In this document: piece after piece, positions 33,478-42,845 of the stretch
How positions within the stretch are numbered: the first letter of the stretch is position 1
How the letters are laid out: the number at the start of each line of letters is the position of its first letter
Source of the DNA: Candidatus Eiseniibacteriota bacterium
GTDB taxonomy: Bacteria > Eisenbacteria > RBG-16-71-46 > JAFGJU01
DNA: 46,933 nt
NCBI GenBank assembly: GCA_020349905.1
Contig: CP070702.1
Location: 1,179,181-1,226,113 of the forward strand
Reading direction: 5' to 3'
Notes under the pieces: generated by a model
Database searches by the model: none
What the model saw: the letters and a program-made list of their open reading frames with translations, nothing else
What the model was told of the DNA's origin: nothing
Program-made: the position numbers and the translations under genes

Positions 33478-34983
33478 CTAGTCAAGCAGCGTAGGTGCGG
33501 CGCGGGAAGGTGCAGGGGTAGTACTGCGACCGGTGCCGGGCGCGGAATCAGGCGCGAGCAGGCTTGCGACGAGAATAGCCAGCACCGAGCATACGAAGGC
33601 AGGTATAAGCTCGTATAGCCCTGTCGGTTCGCGTAAGAAGAGCTTCCATACGATGGTCACGACGGTGCCGGTTAACATGCCTGCCACTATCCCCCAGCGC
33701 GTGGTCCTCTTCCAGAAGAGGGACAGGATGACGGCGGGGCCTAGCGATGCCCCCAGCCCGGCCCACGCAAAGAGCACGAGCCAGAACACGAGGTCTCTTG
33801 CCAGAAACGCGAGAACGAGGGCGAGGGCACCGGAGAGCACAACGACGTACCTGCTGAGTCTCAGCTTCTTCCACTCCTCGATGCCCGAGCCCTTTCGAAG
33901 CGTCTTCTCGTAGACGTCTCTGACGAACGTCGAGGCAACCACCAGGAGTTGAGAGTCCGCGGTCGAGAGGATGGCGGCGAATATCCCTCCCACAAGAAGA
34001 CCGTACAGGGCCGGGCCGAAGTACCGGGAAGAGAGCACGAGATAGGCCATCTCGGCGTCCTGGTTGGGAAGATTCTGGATTTCTGGAACCGCGGCCCTTG
34101 CCAGAAGTCCCACGAGCACCGCGCCCAAGCCCAGCAAGACGTTCCACGCAGTCCCGATGACCGCACCGACCCTCAAATTCCTCGGGTCGTCGATGGACAT
34201 GTATCGCACCAGGATGTGCGGCTGTCCCGGTGAGCCCAGGCCGATTCCCACAAACCCGATGATGAGGCCGAGACCCAACGAGAGCGGATCGACGTACGCC
34301 GGATTCAGCCGGGCGAGCATCTCCTGGAGACCTGCGACGCCGCCCAGGCGCGCCAGCCCTACGACCGGAAGCACGACCAGAGCCAGCAACATGACCAGGG
34401 CTCGAATCACGTCGTTGTACGCGACTGCTATGTATCCACCAAGCACCATGTAGATCAGGATTAGCAACGCCGAGAGCAAGAGGCACACGTTCAGCTGGAT
34501 GTCGAGGGCACTGCTCAGCGTTTTGGCCCCCGCAAAGAGCTGAGCAGAGACGTACGCCGTGATGAAGATGCCGATTATCACTGCACCGGTTATCCTGATT
34601 GTTTGACGCGCGTCGTTGTGCCTGGATTCAAAGTAGTCCAGAAGCGTAATGGAGCCGAACTCCTGCGTTCGTGTGCGCAATCTCATGCCGACGTAAATGA
34701 ACTGGAAGAATTCCACTACGGTGTAGCCCACCACGGCCCAGATTGCCCCGGCACCCATGGCGTATGCCGTCCCGCTGACTCCCAGAATTAGCCAGGAAGA
34801 CCTTCCGGTTGACACTGCCGAGAGGGCCACCACGAGGCGGTTCATTGCCCGGCCGCCCAAGAAGAAGTCAGATTGGGACCTTGTCGCTCGCACCGCGAAG
34901 AAGCCGACCACGATGGGCAGGAAGAGGGTCGCCAGAAACACCGTGAGGGCAACGGGATGGCTCAGTTGTTCGTAGACGTTCAT
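33478..34983 (-). CDS. Sodium:solute symporter (SSF/PutP family)
   Basis: A 501-residue membrane protein with about 13 hydrophobic helices and SSF family features: FFLGGRAMNRLVVALSAVSTG near the N-terminus, IYMVLGGYIAVAYNDVIRALVM in the middle (the broken-helix and GGxxAV region), and STADSQLLVVAST (Na+-site serine-rich helix). It imports a small solute such as proline, another amino acid, a sugar or a carboxylate with sodium; the substrate cannot be told. The ATG at 34983 has no strong Shine-Dalgarno. Between it and the phosphatase (33273-33477) I see no gene. Confidence 0.92.
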   Translation of the reverse strand: MNVYEQLSHPVALTVFLATLFLPIVVGFFAVRATRSQSDFFLGGRAMNRLVVALSAVSTGRSSWLILGVSGTAYAMGAGAIWAVVGYTVVEFFQFIYVGMRLRTRTQEFGSITLLDYFESRHNDARQTIRITGAVIIGIFITAYVSAQLFAGAKTLSSALDIQLNVCLLLSALLILIYMVLGGYIAVAYNDVIRALVMLLALVVLPVVGLARLGGVAGLQEMLARLNPAYVDPLSLGLGLIIGFVGIGLGSPGQPHILVRYMSIDDPRNLRVGAVIGTAWNVLLGLGAVLVGLLARAAVPEIQNLPNQDAEMAYLVLSSRYFGPALYGLLVGGIFAAILSTADSQLLVVASTFVRDVYEKTLRKGSGIEEWKKLRLSRYVVVLSGALALVLAFLARDLVFWLVLFAWAGLGASLGPAVILSLFWKRTTRWGIVAGMLTGTVVTIVWKLFLREPTGLYELIPAFVCSVLAILVASLLAPDSAPGTGRSTTPAPSRAAPTLLD

Positions 34984-35355
34984 GGCAAGGCCCCACGGGC
35001 CCGCGCAACAGGCGAGATGGCAGCGTCACGTCGCCGGGCACACTGGTCATTCCATCGGACCGTCATTCCGGGCGAGCTTAAGTCCTCTGCAAGCGGTTTT
35101 CAATGCGTTTCCCGAGGGGGCTGTCCCCGGCCGTGGTTCCGGCCGGTTGGTTAGCCGCACGTGCTGGCTCCGTTCGCCTCCGCCCCGTGCCATCTGTGGC
35201 AAATCTGTCCGTCTCTCGGCCCCCCATCCGGGGTTTGGGCTCCCCAGTAGGCGATTGACGAGAGTGCGCCGGAAATGCTATCATGCTGTGCTTGGGTCAG
35301 ATTGTCTTAAAGTCCGTCTTTTGCGGGATTAGCACGTGATTGGAAGGAGGAGAGT
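34984..35355. other. Divergent intergenic region
   Basis: About 370 bases between the symporter (minus) and the HMG-CoA synthase (plus). It contains hairpin-forming GC-rich sequences (35127-35133 with 35140-35146, and GGGG/CCCC at 35117-35128) and the promoter at 35255-35284. No convincing open frame or RNA gene is present. Confidence 0.6.
35255..35284 (+). promoter_or_regulatory. Predicted promoter for the HMG-CoA/leucine operon
   Basis: TTGACG at 35255-35260, 18-bp spacer, TATCAT at 35279-35284 preceded by TGC (extended -10). It lies about 70 bases before the HMG-CoA synthase gene. Confidence 0.65.
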
Positions 35356-36399
35356 ATGGCCGGAATAGTCGGCTACGGTGCCTACGTGCCCAGGCATCGC
35401 ATCAAGGTTGAAGAGATAGCGAAGGTTTGGGGAACTGACGCAGAGAGCTACAAGAGAGGACTCATGCTCAAGGAGAAGTCCGTCCCCGCCCCGGACCAGG
35501 ATACCATAACGATGTCTGTCGAGGCCGCCAGGAACGCCGTGAAGCGCGCCGGCATAGACCCTGTCCTCATCGAGGCCGTGTACGTGGGCTCTGAGTCCCA
35601 TCCCTACGCCGTGAAGCCCAGCGGGACCGTGGTCTCCGAGGCGGTCGGCACGACACGCAACATCCACTGCGCCGATTTCGAGTTTGCCTGCAAGGCCGGA
35701 AGCGAGGCCATGTTCATATGCATAGGTCTGGTGGAAGGCGGTGCCGTTCGATACGGCCTGGCGATAGGGGCCGACACGTCCCAGGGAGCGCCGGGTGACG
35801 CGCTCGAATACTCGGCTGCCGCGGGTGCGGCCGCGTTCATATTCGGAAAGGAAGACGGGGTGGCGAGGGTGCTTCACACTCACACGTTCATGACAGACAC
35901 CCCGGATTTCTGGAGAAGGGAATACGAGTATTATCCCAGGCACGGAGGGCGGTTCACGGGCGAGCAGGCTTACTTCCGCCACATCACCACCGCTGCCAGC
36001 CAGATGATGGAGAAAGCCAAGATGAAGCCGCAGGATTTCACCTACGCCGTTTTCCACCAGCCGAACGGCAAGTTCCCCATGAAGGTGGGGGAGATGCTGG
36101 GGTTCAAGCGGGAGCAGATGGAGGCGGGCTGGCTCTCTCCGACTCTGGGCAACACGTACTCAGGTTCCTCTCCGATGGGACTGACCGCCATACTGGACGT
36201 GGCCAAGCCGGGAGAGAAGATCCTCATGACTTCTTTCGGCTCCGGCGCGGGAAGCGACGGGTTTATCTTTGAAGTCACGAAGCAGATAGACAAGGTCCGG
36301 GACGTCGCCCCCAAGACCAGGGAGCAACTGGACAATAAGACATACATTGAGTACGGAGTCTACGCCAAGTTCAGAGGAAAGATCCGCAAGGCAGTTTGA
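35356..36399 (+). CDS. Archaeal-type hydroxymethylglutaryl-CoA synthase
   Basis: Thiolase-fold enzyme of 347 residues that condenses acetyl-CoA with acetoacetyl-CoA to HMG-CoA. The acylated cysteine is Cys112 in [11 protein letters not shown] and the general-acid His is His234 in [21 protein letters not shown] forms the last active-site loop. Length and sequence are those of the archaeal (and few bacterial) group rather than bacterial MvaS (about 390) or eukaryotic HMGCS. In archaea this protein forms a complex with a thiolase and a DUF35 protein, exactly the two genes that follow here (22-base gap, then 1-base overlap). GGAAGGAGGAG precedes the ATG. It was probably acquired with its partners. 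Confidence 0.92.
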   Translation: MAGIVGYGAYVPRHRIKVEEIAKVWGTDAESYKRGLMLKEKSVPAPDQDTITMSVEAARNAVKRAGIDPVLIEAVYVGSESHPYAVKPSGTVVSEAVGTTRNIHCADFEFACKAGSEAMFICIGLVEGGAVRYGLAIGADTSQGAPGDALEYSAAAGAAAFIFGKEDGVARVLHTHTFMTDTPDFWRREYEYYPRHGGRFTGEQAYFRHITTAASQMMEKAKMKPQDFTYAVFHQPNGKFPMKVGEMLGFKREQMEAGWLSPTLGNTYSGSSPMGLTAILDVAKPGEKILMTSFGSGAGSDGFIFEVTKQIDKVRDVAPKTREQLDNKTYIEYGVYAKFRGKIRKAV

Positions 36400-36421
36400 A
36401 AGCGAGAAAGTGGAGGTGCCA

Positions 36422-37579
36422 ATGCGCGACGTCGCAGTAATAGGAGTAGGATTGAGCGAATGGGGAGAGCTCTGGAAGAGATCCCTTAGAGAGATATTCG
36501 TTGACGCCGCTTCTGCGGCCATAGCCGACGCCGGTGTTGACAGAATCGACTCGATGTACGTCGGCTGCATGAGCGGCGGTCTTTTCGTGGGCCAGGAACA
36601 TCTGGCCTCCCTGCTTTCAGACTACCTGGGCGTGGCCTCGATACCCGCTTGCAGGGTCGAGTCGGCTTGCGCCTCGGGGGGAGTCGCGTTCAGGCAGGGA
36701 TACATTGAAGTCGCCTCGGGCATGAACGACGTCGTCCTTGTGGGCGGCGTGGAGAAGATGACGGACGTGGGGGGCGACGGCGCCACCTACGCCCTTGCCA
36801 CGGCGGCCGACCAGGAGTACGAGGTATACCACGGCGTGACGTTTCCCGGTCTCTACGCCATGATGGCCAACGAGCACATGAGCCGTTTCGGGACCACCAG
36901 GGAACAGCTGGCGCACGTGGCCGTGAAGAATCACAGGCACGGCGCAATGAACCCCAAAGCCCAGTATCCCTTTGAGGTGACGGTGGAGGGGGTCCTGAAG
37001 TCGGTTCTGGTGGCAGATCCCCTGAGGATTCTGGACTGCTCGCCCATCACCGACGGAGCCGCGGCAGCCGTGCTGTGTCCCCTGGACATGGCCAAGAAGC
37101 TTTCCAAGAAGCCGATAGTGAGGGTAGTCGGCTCGGGCCACTCGACTGACTCCATCGCCCTTCACGACAGAGAAGACCTCACGGAATTAGCGGCCACGAA
37201 GCGGGCGGCCGAGAAGGCATACAAGATGGCCGAGGTTGGACCTGCTGAGATAAGCTTCGCGGAGGTGCACGACTGCTTCACGATCGCCGAGATATGTGTG
37301 ATAGAAGCCCTGGGACTCGTCGAGAGGGGCAAGGGCGGTACGGCGGCCGAGAGCGGCCTCACGGCTCTCGGAGGTCGCATCCCGGTCAACACGAGCGGCG
37401 GGCTCAAATCCAAGGGGCATCCCGTGGGATGCACCGGTATCGCACAGATAGTCGAGCTGACCGAACAGCTCAGGGGTGAATCTGGCAAGAGACAGGTAAA
37501 GGGTGCCAAGCGTGGCCTCGCCCAGAACATGGGGGGCACCGGAGGCAGCACCACAGTTCATATACTGGAGGTGGAGTGA
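36422..37579 (+). CDS. Acetyl-CoA acetyltransferase (archaeal/SCP-x-type thiolase)
   Basis: Thiolase of 385 residues that reversibly joins two acetyl-CoA to acetoacetyl-CoA. The nucleophile is Cys83 in [10 protein letters not shown]; the catalytic His333 is in [11 protein letters not shown], and the C-terminal NMGGTGGS loop replaces the usual CxG of classical thiolases, as in archaeal and SCP-x thiolases. The start is the ATG at 36422, with GGAGGT 4 bases upstream; an upstream frame inside the synthase gene is ignored. It overlaps the DUF35 gene by one base (TGATG). Position and type indicate the thiolase/HMG-CoA synthase/DUF35 channeling complex. Confidence 0.92.
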   Translation: MRDVAVIGVGLSEWGELWKRSLREIFVDAASAAIADAGVDRIDSMYVGCMSGGLFVGQEHLASLLSDYLGVASIPACRVESACASGGVAFRQGYIEVASGMNDVVLVGGVEKMTDVGGDGATYALATAADQEYEVYHGVTFPGLYAMMANEHMSRFGTTREQLAHVAVKNHRHGAMNPKAQYPFEVTVEGVLKSVLVADPLRILDCSPITDGAAAAVLCPLDMAKKLSKKPIVRVVGSGHSTDSIALHDREDLTELAATKRAAEKAYKMAEVGPAEISFAEVHDCFTIAEICVIEALGLVERGKGGTAAESGLTALGGRIPVNTSGGLKSKGHPVGCTGIAQIVELTEQLRGESGKRQVKGAKRGLAQNMGGTGGSTTVHILEVE

Positions 37580-37971
37580 TGTTTCCGTCGCGATATTGGC
37601 GAGAGATTCCGCAGAGATACCGTCTGGAGGCAGCCAAGTGCACAGGTTGCGGAAAAGTGAGCTTCCCTCCCAGGAGCAAGTGTCCAAAGTGCGGAGGCGT
37701 TGAGTTCGACGAGGCGAGGCTTCCCGAGAAGGGCGTGGTCAAGACGTTCACCATAATACGCGTGGCCCCTTCTCAGTTCGTGGAACAGGCACCGTACGCG
37801 GTGGGAATAGTCGAACTGGAGGGTGGAGTGAAGATCACTGCCCAGATCGTTGACTGTCCGCTGGAGGACATCAAGATAGGGCAGAAGGTGCGCATAGAGT
37901 TCCGCCGCCTCCAGGAGGACGGGTGCTCCGGCGTCATCTGTTACGGCTACAAGTGTGTGCCTGCGCTCTGA
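37579..37971 (+). CDS. DUF35 zinc-ribbon/OB-fold scaffold protein
   Basis: A 130-residue small protein with an N-terminal zinc ribbon (Cys21, Cys24, Cys35, Cys38) and a C-terminal OB fold (about 45-130). In the archaeal thiolase/HMG-CoA synthase complex the DUF35 protein bridges the two enzymes and helps form a shared CoA-binding site. GGAGGT lies 6 bases before the ATG at 37579, so that ATG rather than the preceding GTG is the start. The segment 37972-38189 after it holds a hairpin (38119-38124 with 38131-38136) but no gene; the carboxylase genes follow. Confidence 0.9.
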   Translation: MFPSRYWREIPQRYRLEAAKCTGCGKVSFPPRSKCPKCGGVEFDEARLPEKGVVKTFTIIRVAPSQFVEQAPYAVGIVELEGGVKITAQIVDCPLEDIKIGQKVRIEFRRLQEDGCSGVICYGYKCVPAL

Positions 37972-38189
37972 AGGACTGAGAGCCTGCCCCGCAGCTTGAA
38001 GCAGTTCCTTCGGCTCACGAGACGCGGCGAAGGGGGGCGGTGAAGGGGACCGCTGTTCCTCTGAGCGTGCGGTTGTAAGGAGCGTTCGAGAGATCGTGAT
38101 CCTGGTCTAGCCGACGACGCGCAGCGAACTCTGCGCAGTCCGATTCGTTGCCTACCGAGGTCTTTCTAGCGTGCAAAGGTGCGTGGAGA

Positions 38190-39797
38190 ATGTACGTAAT
38201 TGAATCCAAGATCGACCCCAAGAGCCCTGAGTTTCAGGAGAACAGCCGCCACATGGAGGCGGCCGTCGCGGAGCTGAAGAGGAGGCTGGAGGAGATAAAG
38301 AAGGGCGGGCCTCCCAGGGCCCTCGAGAAACACAAAGAGAGGGGCAAGCTGACTGCCAGGGAACGGCTGGACCTGCTCTTCGACAAGAACTCTCCCTTCC
38401 TGGAACTGAGCACCCTCGCGGCGTACGACATGTACGATAACGAGGCCCCGTCTGCGGGAATGGTGACCGGAGTCGGCGTCGTGCACGGCAAGGAAGTCTT
38501 GGTCGTGGCCAACGATGCGACCGTGAAGGGCGGTACCTACTTCCCCATGACCATAAAGAAGCACATAAAGGCGCAGGAGATTGCACTCGAGAACCGTCTG
38601 CCGTGCGTGTACCTCGTTGATTCCGGAGGCATCTTCCTTCCCCTCCAATCGGGCACCTTCCCCGACAAATTTCACTTCGGACGCATCTTTTACAACCAGG
38701 CAGTCCTTTCGGCCCTAGGCATCCCGCAGATCTCAGTAGTCCTGGGCTCCTGCACTGCCGGTGGTGCATACGTTCCCGCGATGAGCGACGAAACCGTGAT
38801 AGTGAGGCAGCAGGGGACCATCTTCATCGGCGGCCCGCCCCTGGTGAAGGCGGCCACGGGCGAGGACGTGACGGACGAGGAGCTTGGCGGGGCAGACGTG
38901 CACTGCAGAATCTCCGGTGTCAGCGACCATTACGCCAACAACGACGACCACGCCATAGAGATCGCCCGGAACATCGTGGAGAATCTCAACACGCCGCAGA
39001 AGTACAGGCTGGAGACGAGCGAACCGGAAGAGCCCGTCTACGATCCCAGGGAAATCTACGGGATCGTGCCGAAGGACTTGAGACGGCAGTTCGACATGCG
39101 AGAGATAATCGCGCGCATGGTTGACGGAAGCAGGTTCCACGAGTTCAAGGAGCTCTACGGCACCACGCTCGTATGCGGCTTCGCCCGGATAATGGGCTAC
39201 CCCGTGGGCATTCTCGCAAACAACGGCGTGCTCTTCTCCGAGAGTTCACAGAAGGGTGCGCATTTCGTGTCCATATGCTCCGTGCGAAAGATCCCGCTCC
39301 TGTTCCTACAGAACATCACGGGCTTCATCGTTGGCCGGGAGTACGAGCACGGCGGGATAGCAAAGGACGGCGCGAAGCTGGTCCACGCCGTCGCCAACGC
39401 GGACGTACCCAAGTTCACCCTCATCATCGGGGCGTCGAACGGAGCCGGAAACTACGCCATGTGCGGGAGGGCGTACGCTCCCCGGCTGCTGTGGATGTGG
39501 CCGACTGCGAAGATATGCGTGATGGGCGGCGAACAGGCTGCTAGCGTTCTGGTGAGAGTGAAGGTGGACGCCCTTAAGAAGAAGGGAAAGGCGCTCACAG
39601 CGGAAGAGCAGGAGGAGATGAAGAAGCCCATCCTCAAGAAGTACGATGAGGAGGGGAGCGCATACTACTCGACCGCCAGACTCTGGGACGACGGCATAAT
39701 AGACCCCGTCGACACGCGCATGTGCATTGCCCTGGGTATTTCTATGGCGCTCAACGCGCCTATTCCGCCTCACAAGTTCGGTGTGTTCAGGATGTAG
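38190..39797 (+). CDS. mccB: Methylcrotonyl-CoA carboxylase-type carboxyltransferase (beta subunit)
   Basis: Biotin-dependent acyl-CoA carboxyltransferase of 535 residues. The N-half has [12 protein letters not shown] and [13 protein letters not shown], and the C-half has [42 protein letters not shown] and [14 protein letters not shown]. These strings are closest to 3-methylcrotonyl-CoA carboxylase (LiuB/MccB) rather than propionyl-CoA carboxylase. It carboxylates 3-methylcrotonyl-CoA to 3-methylglutaconyl-CoA in leucine breakdown. The ATG at 38190 is the probable start (AAAGGTG 7 bases upstream); 14 more residues are possible from 38148. Partners follow: hydratase, biotin carboxylase, biotin carrier. 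Geranyl-CoA carboxylase is a less likely alternative. Confidence 0.9.
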   Translation: MYVIESKIDPKSPEFQENSRHMEAAVAELKRRLEEIKKGGPPRALEKHKERGKLTARERLDLLFDKNSPFLELSTLAAYDMYDNEAPSAGMVTGVGVVHGKEVLVVANDATVKGGTYFPMTIKKHIKAQEIALENRLPCVYLVDSGGIFLPLQSGTFPDKFHFGRIFYNQAVLSALGIPQISVVLGSCTAGGAYVPAMSDETVIVRQQGTIFIGGPPLVKAATGEDVTDEELGGADVHCRISGVSDHYANNDDHAIEIARNIVENLNTPQKYRLETSEPEEPVYDPREIYGIVPKDLRRQFDMREIIARMVDGSRFHEFKELYGTTLVCGFARIMGYPVGILANNGVLFSESSQKGAHFVSICSVRKIPLLFLQNITGFIVGREYEHGGIAKDGAKLVHAVANADVPKFTLIIGASNGAGNYAMCGRAYAPRLLWMWPTAKICVMGGEQAASVLVRVKVDALKKKGKALTAEEQEEMKKPILKKYDEEGSAYYSTARLWDDGIIDPVDTRMCIALGISMALNAPIPPHKFGVFRM

Positions 39798-39846
39798 CGG
39801 CCGAGACAGGCTTTCTCGAAGGGGAGAGGCCGGTTCAGGGAAAGAG

Positions 39847-40644
39847 ATGTTGAGAAGCGACTACGAGACGATACGGTGCGAGCTCAGGGACCCGGTACTG
39901 TTGGTCACCTTCAGCAGGCCCGAGGTCCACAACGCGTTCAACGACAAGATGATTTCCGAGCTTCTGGAGGTCTTCCGGAAAGTGGGCCAGGGAGACGGCG
40001 TCCGCGTCGTGGTGCTTACCGGTGAAGGAAAGAGCTTCTGCGCGGGGGCCGACCTCAACTGGATGAAGAGAGTCATGGGTTTCTCCTTCGAGGAGAACCT
40101 GAAGGAATCCCTGGAGCTAGCCGAACTCATGCACTCGGTCTATTCGCTTCAGCTTCCTACGATCGCGATGGTGAACGGGGCAGCCATCGGAGGCGGCATG
40201 GGTTTCGTGGCAACGTGCGACATCGTCGTGGCCGCCTCGCACGCCAAGTTCAGCCTGAGCGAGGTGAAACTCGGGCTGGTGCCGGCCTGCATCTCGCCCT
40301 ACGTCATCCGGAAGGCAGGCGAGGCCGCCTGTCGCGAGTTCATGCTGACCGGGGAACGGCTCACGGCCGAGAAGGCGGCCAGGATCGGACTCGTGAACGA
40401 CGTCGTGGAGGCGAGCCAGCTGGAGAGCACGGTCTCCGCGTACGTCGACAAGCTCGTTTCAAGCGGGCCCAACGCCATCGCGATATGCAAGCAGCTTCTG
40501 AGAGAAGTGCCGGCCATGGCTCTGGAAGAGGCCAAAAGGGCCACGGCAGAATCGCTGGCACATCTCAGAGTCAGCGAGGAAGGACAGGAAGGCATGAAGG
40601 CCTTTCTGGAAAAGAGAAAGCCGCGCTGGTTACCGAAGAAATGA
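39847..40644 (+). CDS. liuC: Methylglutaconyl-CoA hydratase (LiuC-type enoyl-CoA hydratase)
   Basis: Crotonase-fold enzyme of 265 residues. The segment SFCAGADLNWMKRVMGFS followed by ENLKESLELAELM is characteristic of methylglutaconyl-CoA hydratases, as is KFSLSEVKLGLVPACISPYV; the oxyanion-hole loop is GAAIGGGMGF. It hydrates 3-methylglutaconyl-CoA to HMG-CoA. Lying between the carboxyltransferase and the biotin carboxylase, it takes the product of the carboxylase and gives the compound handled by the HMG-CoA synthase at the start of this operon. The ATG at 39847 follows GGGAAAGAG. Confidence 0.9.
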   Translation: MLRSDYETIRCELRDPVLLVTFSRPEVHNAFNDKMISELLEVFRKVGQGDGVRVVVLTGEGKSFCAGADLNWMKRVMGFSFEENLKESLELAELMHSVYSLQLPTIAMVNGAAIGGGMGFVATCDIVVAASHAKFSLSEVKLGLVPACISPYVIRKAGEAACREFMLTGERLTAEKAARIGLVNDVVEASQLESTVSAYVDKLVSSGPNAIAICKQLLREVPAMALEEAKRATAESLAHLRVSEEGQEGMKAFLEKRKPRWLPKK

Positions 40645-40713
40645 CGGAGGAAGAGGGAGGCCGAGGGGCGCGCTCTTGAGGAGACGTAACCCGAACAACC
40701 GGACCGGAGCACT

Positions 40714-42213
40714 ATGAAGAGGATCCTCGTTGCAAACAGGGGTGAGATAGCCCTCAGGGTGATGAAGGCCTGCCGCGAGATGGGCATCCCCACGGTTGCC
40801 GTCTATTCCACCTCCGACAAGGGGAGCCTTCACGTGCAGTTCGCGGACGAAGCGGTCTGCATCGGCCCACCGCCTCCGCTCGAGAGTTATCTCAACATCG
40901 ACAAGATTCTGGAGACCGCAAAGGAGCGGGGAGCCGATGCCATACATCCCGGCTACGGGTTCTTGGCCGAGAACTCGGAGTTCGCGAGGCGTTGCTCGGA
41001 AGAGAAGATCACGTTCATCGGACCCGGCCACGAGGCCATGCGACTTCTGGGTAACAAGGTGGAGTCTAGAAAGACCATGGTCAAGGCTGGCATTCCGGTG
41101 ATTCCTGGAATGATGAGCGCCGGCAAGGAAATCGCGTCTCTGTGCAAGGAGGCCACCGATATGGGGCTTCCTGTTCTGGTGAAGGCAGCCGGTGGGGGTG
41201 GCGGAAAGGGTATGAGGATCATCCGCGAAGAGAAGGACCTGGAGGATTCTCTTTCCGCCTGCATGAGGGAGGCCAAGTCGGCGTTTGGCGACGACACCAT
41301 CTATCTGGAACGATACATCGAGCGTCCGCGTCACATCGAGTTCCAGATACTGGCCGACTGCCACGGGGACATTGTTCATCTCTTCGAAAGGGAGTGTTCC
41401 ATCCAGCGGCGATATCAGAAGATCGTTGAAGAGACCCCGTCGGTCGCGCTGTCGCCGGAACTGAGGGAAGAGATGGGAAGCGTGGCCGTGAAGGTGGCCA
41501 GGACCGCGGGCTATACGAACGCTGGAACCGTGGAGTTCCTGCTGGACGAGAGCGGCGAATTCTACTTCCTGGAGGTCAACGCCAGGGTCCAAGTTGAGCA
41601 TCCCATAACCGAGGCCGTGGTGGGAGTGGACCTTGTGAAGCAGCAGATCCGGATTGCCTCAGGGGAGAAGTTGAGCCTGAAGCAAGAGGAGCTGCGACAG
41701 CGCGGTCACGCCATCGAGTGTCGTATCTACGCCGAAGATCCTGAGAACAACTTTCTTCCTTGCGCGGGAAAGATACTGTACGTTTCTCAGCCCGAGGGTC
41801 CGGGTATAAGGTGTGACAGCGGCATCTGGAGCGGGTGTGAGGTTTCGGTTCACTACGACCCCATCCTGTCTAAGCTGGTCGTGTGGGACGAGACGAGAGA
41901 GCAGGCGTGTAAGAGGATGGCGGCGGCCCTCAGGCGTTACGCCATCCTGGGCATCAGGACCACCACTTCCTTCCTCGCGGACGTGATGGAGCACCCGGCC
42001 TTTCTCGAGGGCCGGACCCACACCGGGTTTATCCCGGAGCACTTCGCTGACTGGAAACCGTGCGAAGGCGACGGCCCCGAGCTCAAGGTCGCGCTTCTGG
42101 CCGCGGCCGCCCTCGGACAGAAGGCGCCGGGCGTGAAGGCCGCAGGGCCCGCTGTCGAGACCTTCTCTCCCTGGAAGATGGGCACGAAATGGAGAATCGG
42201 CGGCCAGAGCTAG
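40714..42213 (+). CDS. Biotin carboxylase subunit of an acyl-CoA carboxylase
   Basis: ATP-grasp enzyme of 499 residues that carboxylates biotin. N-terminal RILVANRGEIALRV, HPGYGFLAENSEFA, glycine loop KAAGGGGGKGMR, and EVNARVQVEHPITE (usually EMNTRLQVEHPVTE) in the active site. Beyond the core (about 445), the tail ends SPWKMGTKWRIGG, resembling the start of the BT domain in fused methylcrotonyl-CoA carboxylase alpha chains, where the text is SPW...DGWRL. The stop (TAG at 42211) is followed 18 bases later by the biotin carrier gene in the same frame, so the pair looks like a split alpha chain. Probable partner of the MccB-type subunit. Confidence 0.93.
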   Translation: MKRILVANRGEIALRVMKACREMGIPTVAVYSTSDKGSLHVQFADEAVCIGPPPPLESYLNIDKILETAKERGADAIHPGYGFLAENSEFARRCSEEKITFIGPGHEAMRLLGNKVESRKTMVKAGIPVIPGMMSAGKEIASLCKEATDMGLPVLVKAAGGGGGKGMRIIREEKDLEDSLSACMREAKSAFGDDTIYLERYIERPRHIEFQILADCHGDIVHLFERECSIQRRYQKIVEETPSVALSPELREEMGSVAVKVARTAGYTNAGTVEFLLDESGEFYFLEVNARVQVEHPITEAVVGVDLVKQQIRIASGEKLSLKQEELRQRGHAIECRIYAEDPENNFLPCAGKILYVSQPEGPGIRCDSGIWSGCEVSVHYDPILSKLVVWDETREQACKRMAAALRRYAILGIRTTTSFLADVMEHPAFLEGRTHTGFIPEHFADWKPCEGDGPELKVALLAAAALGQKAPGVKAAGPAVETFSPWKMGTKWRIGGQS

Positions 42214-42231
42214 AGATTCGCTGATCTCGGC

Positions 42232-42756
42232 ATGCGCGTGGAGAAAAACGGAATGGATTTTGAATTCCTGGTTGGAGAGAAGGAAGAGAAGCTGAGCGTG
42301 GAGGCCAAGGACGGTGTCTGGCTCGCCAGGTTCGGAGACTCGGAGTTTCGCGCCGAGGTCGTTACCGTAGGCCCGAACGTCTTCTGGATTGCCACTTCGG
42401 ACAGGTCTTTCTCGGTCTACGCGGCGGAGAACGAGGGCAAGTGCTACGTCTTCGTGGAGGGCCAACATTTCTGTATCGAGAAGCCTGCGGCTCAGACCAG
42501 GCGCAAGATCGGCACGGGCGGGACGCTCAAGGCCGAGGAGGTCGTGGGGGCGCCGATGCCGGGAGTCATAGTGAAAGTCCCGGTGAGAAAGGGAGACGTT
42601 GTCAAGGTCGACCAGGTCCTCGTCGTCGTTGAATCCATGAAGATGGAAAACGACATCCGGGCCCACGGCGAGGCTCGCGTCAAAGAGGTTCACGTGAAAG
42701 CCGGCGACTCCGTCAATTTTGGTTCCCCCCTCGTCGAACTCGAGCCCGTCTCCTGA
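42232..42756 (+). CDS. Biotin carboxyl carrier protein of the acyl-CoA carboxylase
   Basis: A 174-residue carrier. Residues 1-95 are beta-rich with no Cys pair and resemble the second part of the BT (alpha-beta bridging) domain of methylcrotonyl-CoA carboxylase alpha. Residues about 105-172 are the biotinyl domain with the biotin attachment Lys137 in VESMKMEND. The ATG at 42232 lacks a good Shine-Dalgarno, so translation may depend on coupling with the biotin carboxylase gene (18-base gap, same frame). It carries carboxybiotin between the biotin carboxylase and the MccB-type carboxyltransferase. Confidence 0.92.
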   Translation: MRVEKNGMDFEFLVGEKEEKLSVEAKDGVWLARFGDSEFRAEVVTVGPNVFWIATSDRSFSVYAAENEGKCYVFVEGQHFCIEKPAAQTRRKIGTGGTLKAEEVVGAPMPGVIVKVPVRKGDVVKVDQVLVVVESMKMENDIRAHGEARVKEVHVKAGDSVNFGSPLVELEPVS

Positions 42757-42845
42757 TGATTCTCCTGATCCTTCCAGCCGTCGCAAAACTGACAGTTCGC
42801 TCCTGACGTGGGGCTGGCGAGGCGTTTCGCGGCAAGGAGGCTCGC

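Noticed and set aside
37972..38189. tRNA or small RNA gene between DUF35 and mccB
   Set aside because: Only a 6-bp hairpin is present; no cloverleaf, promoter or T-run could be found.
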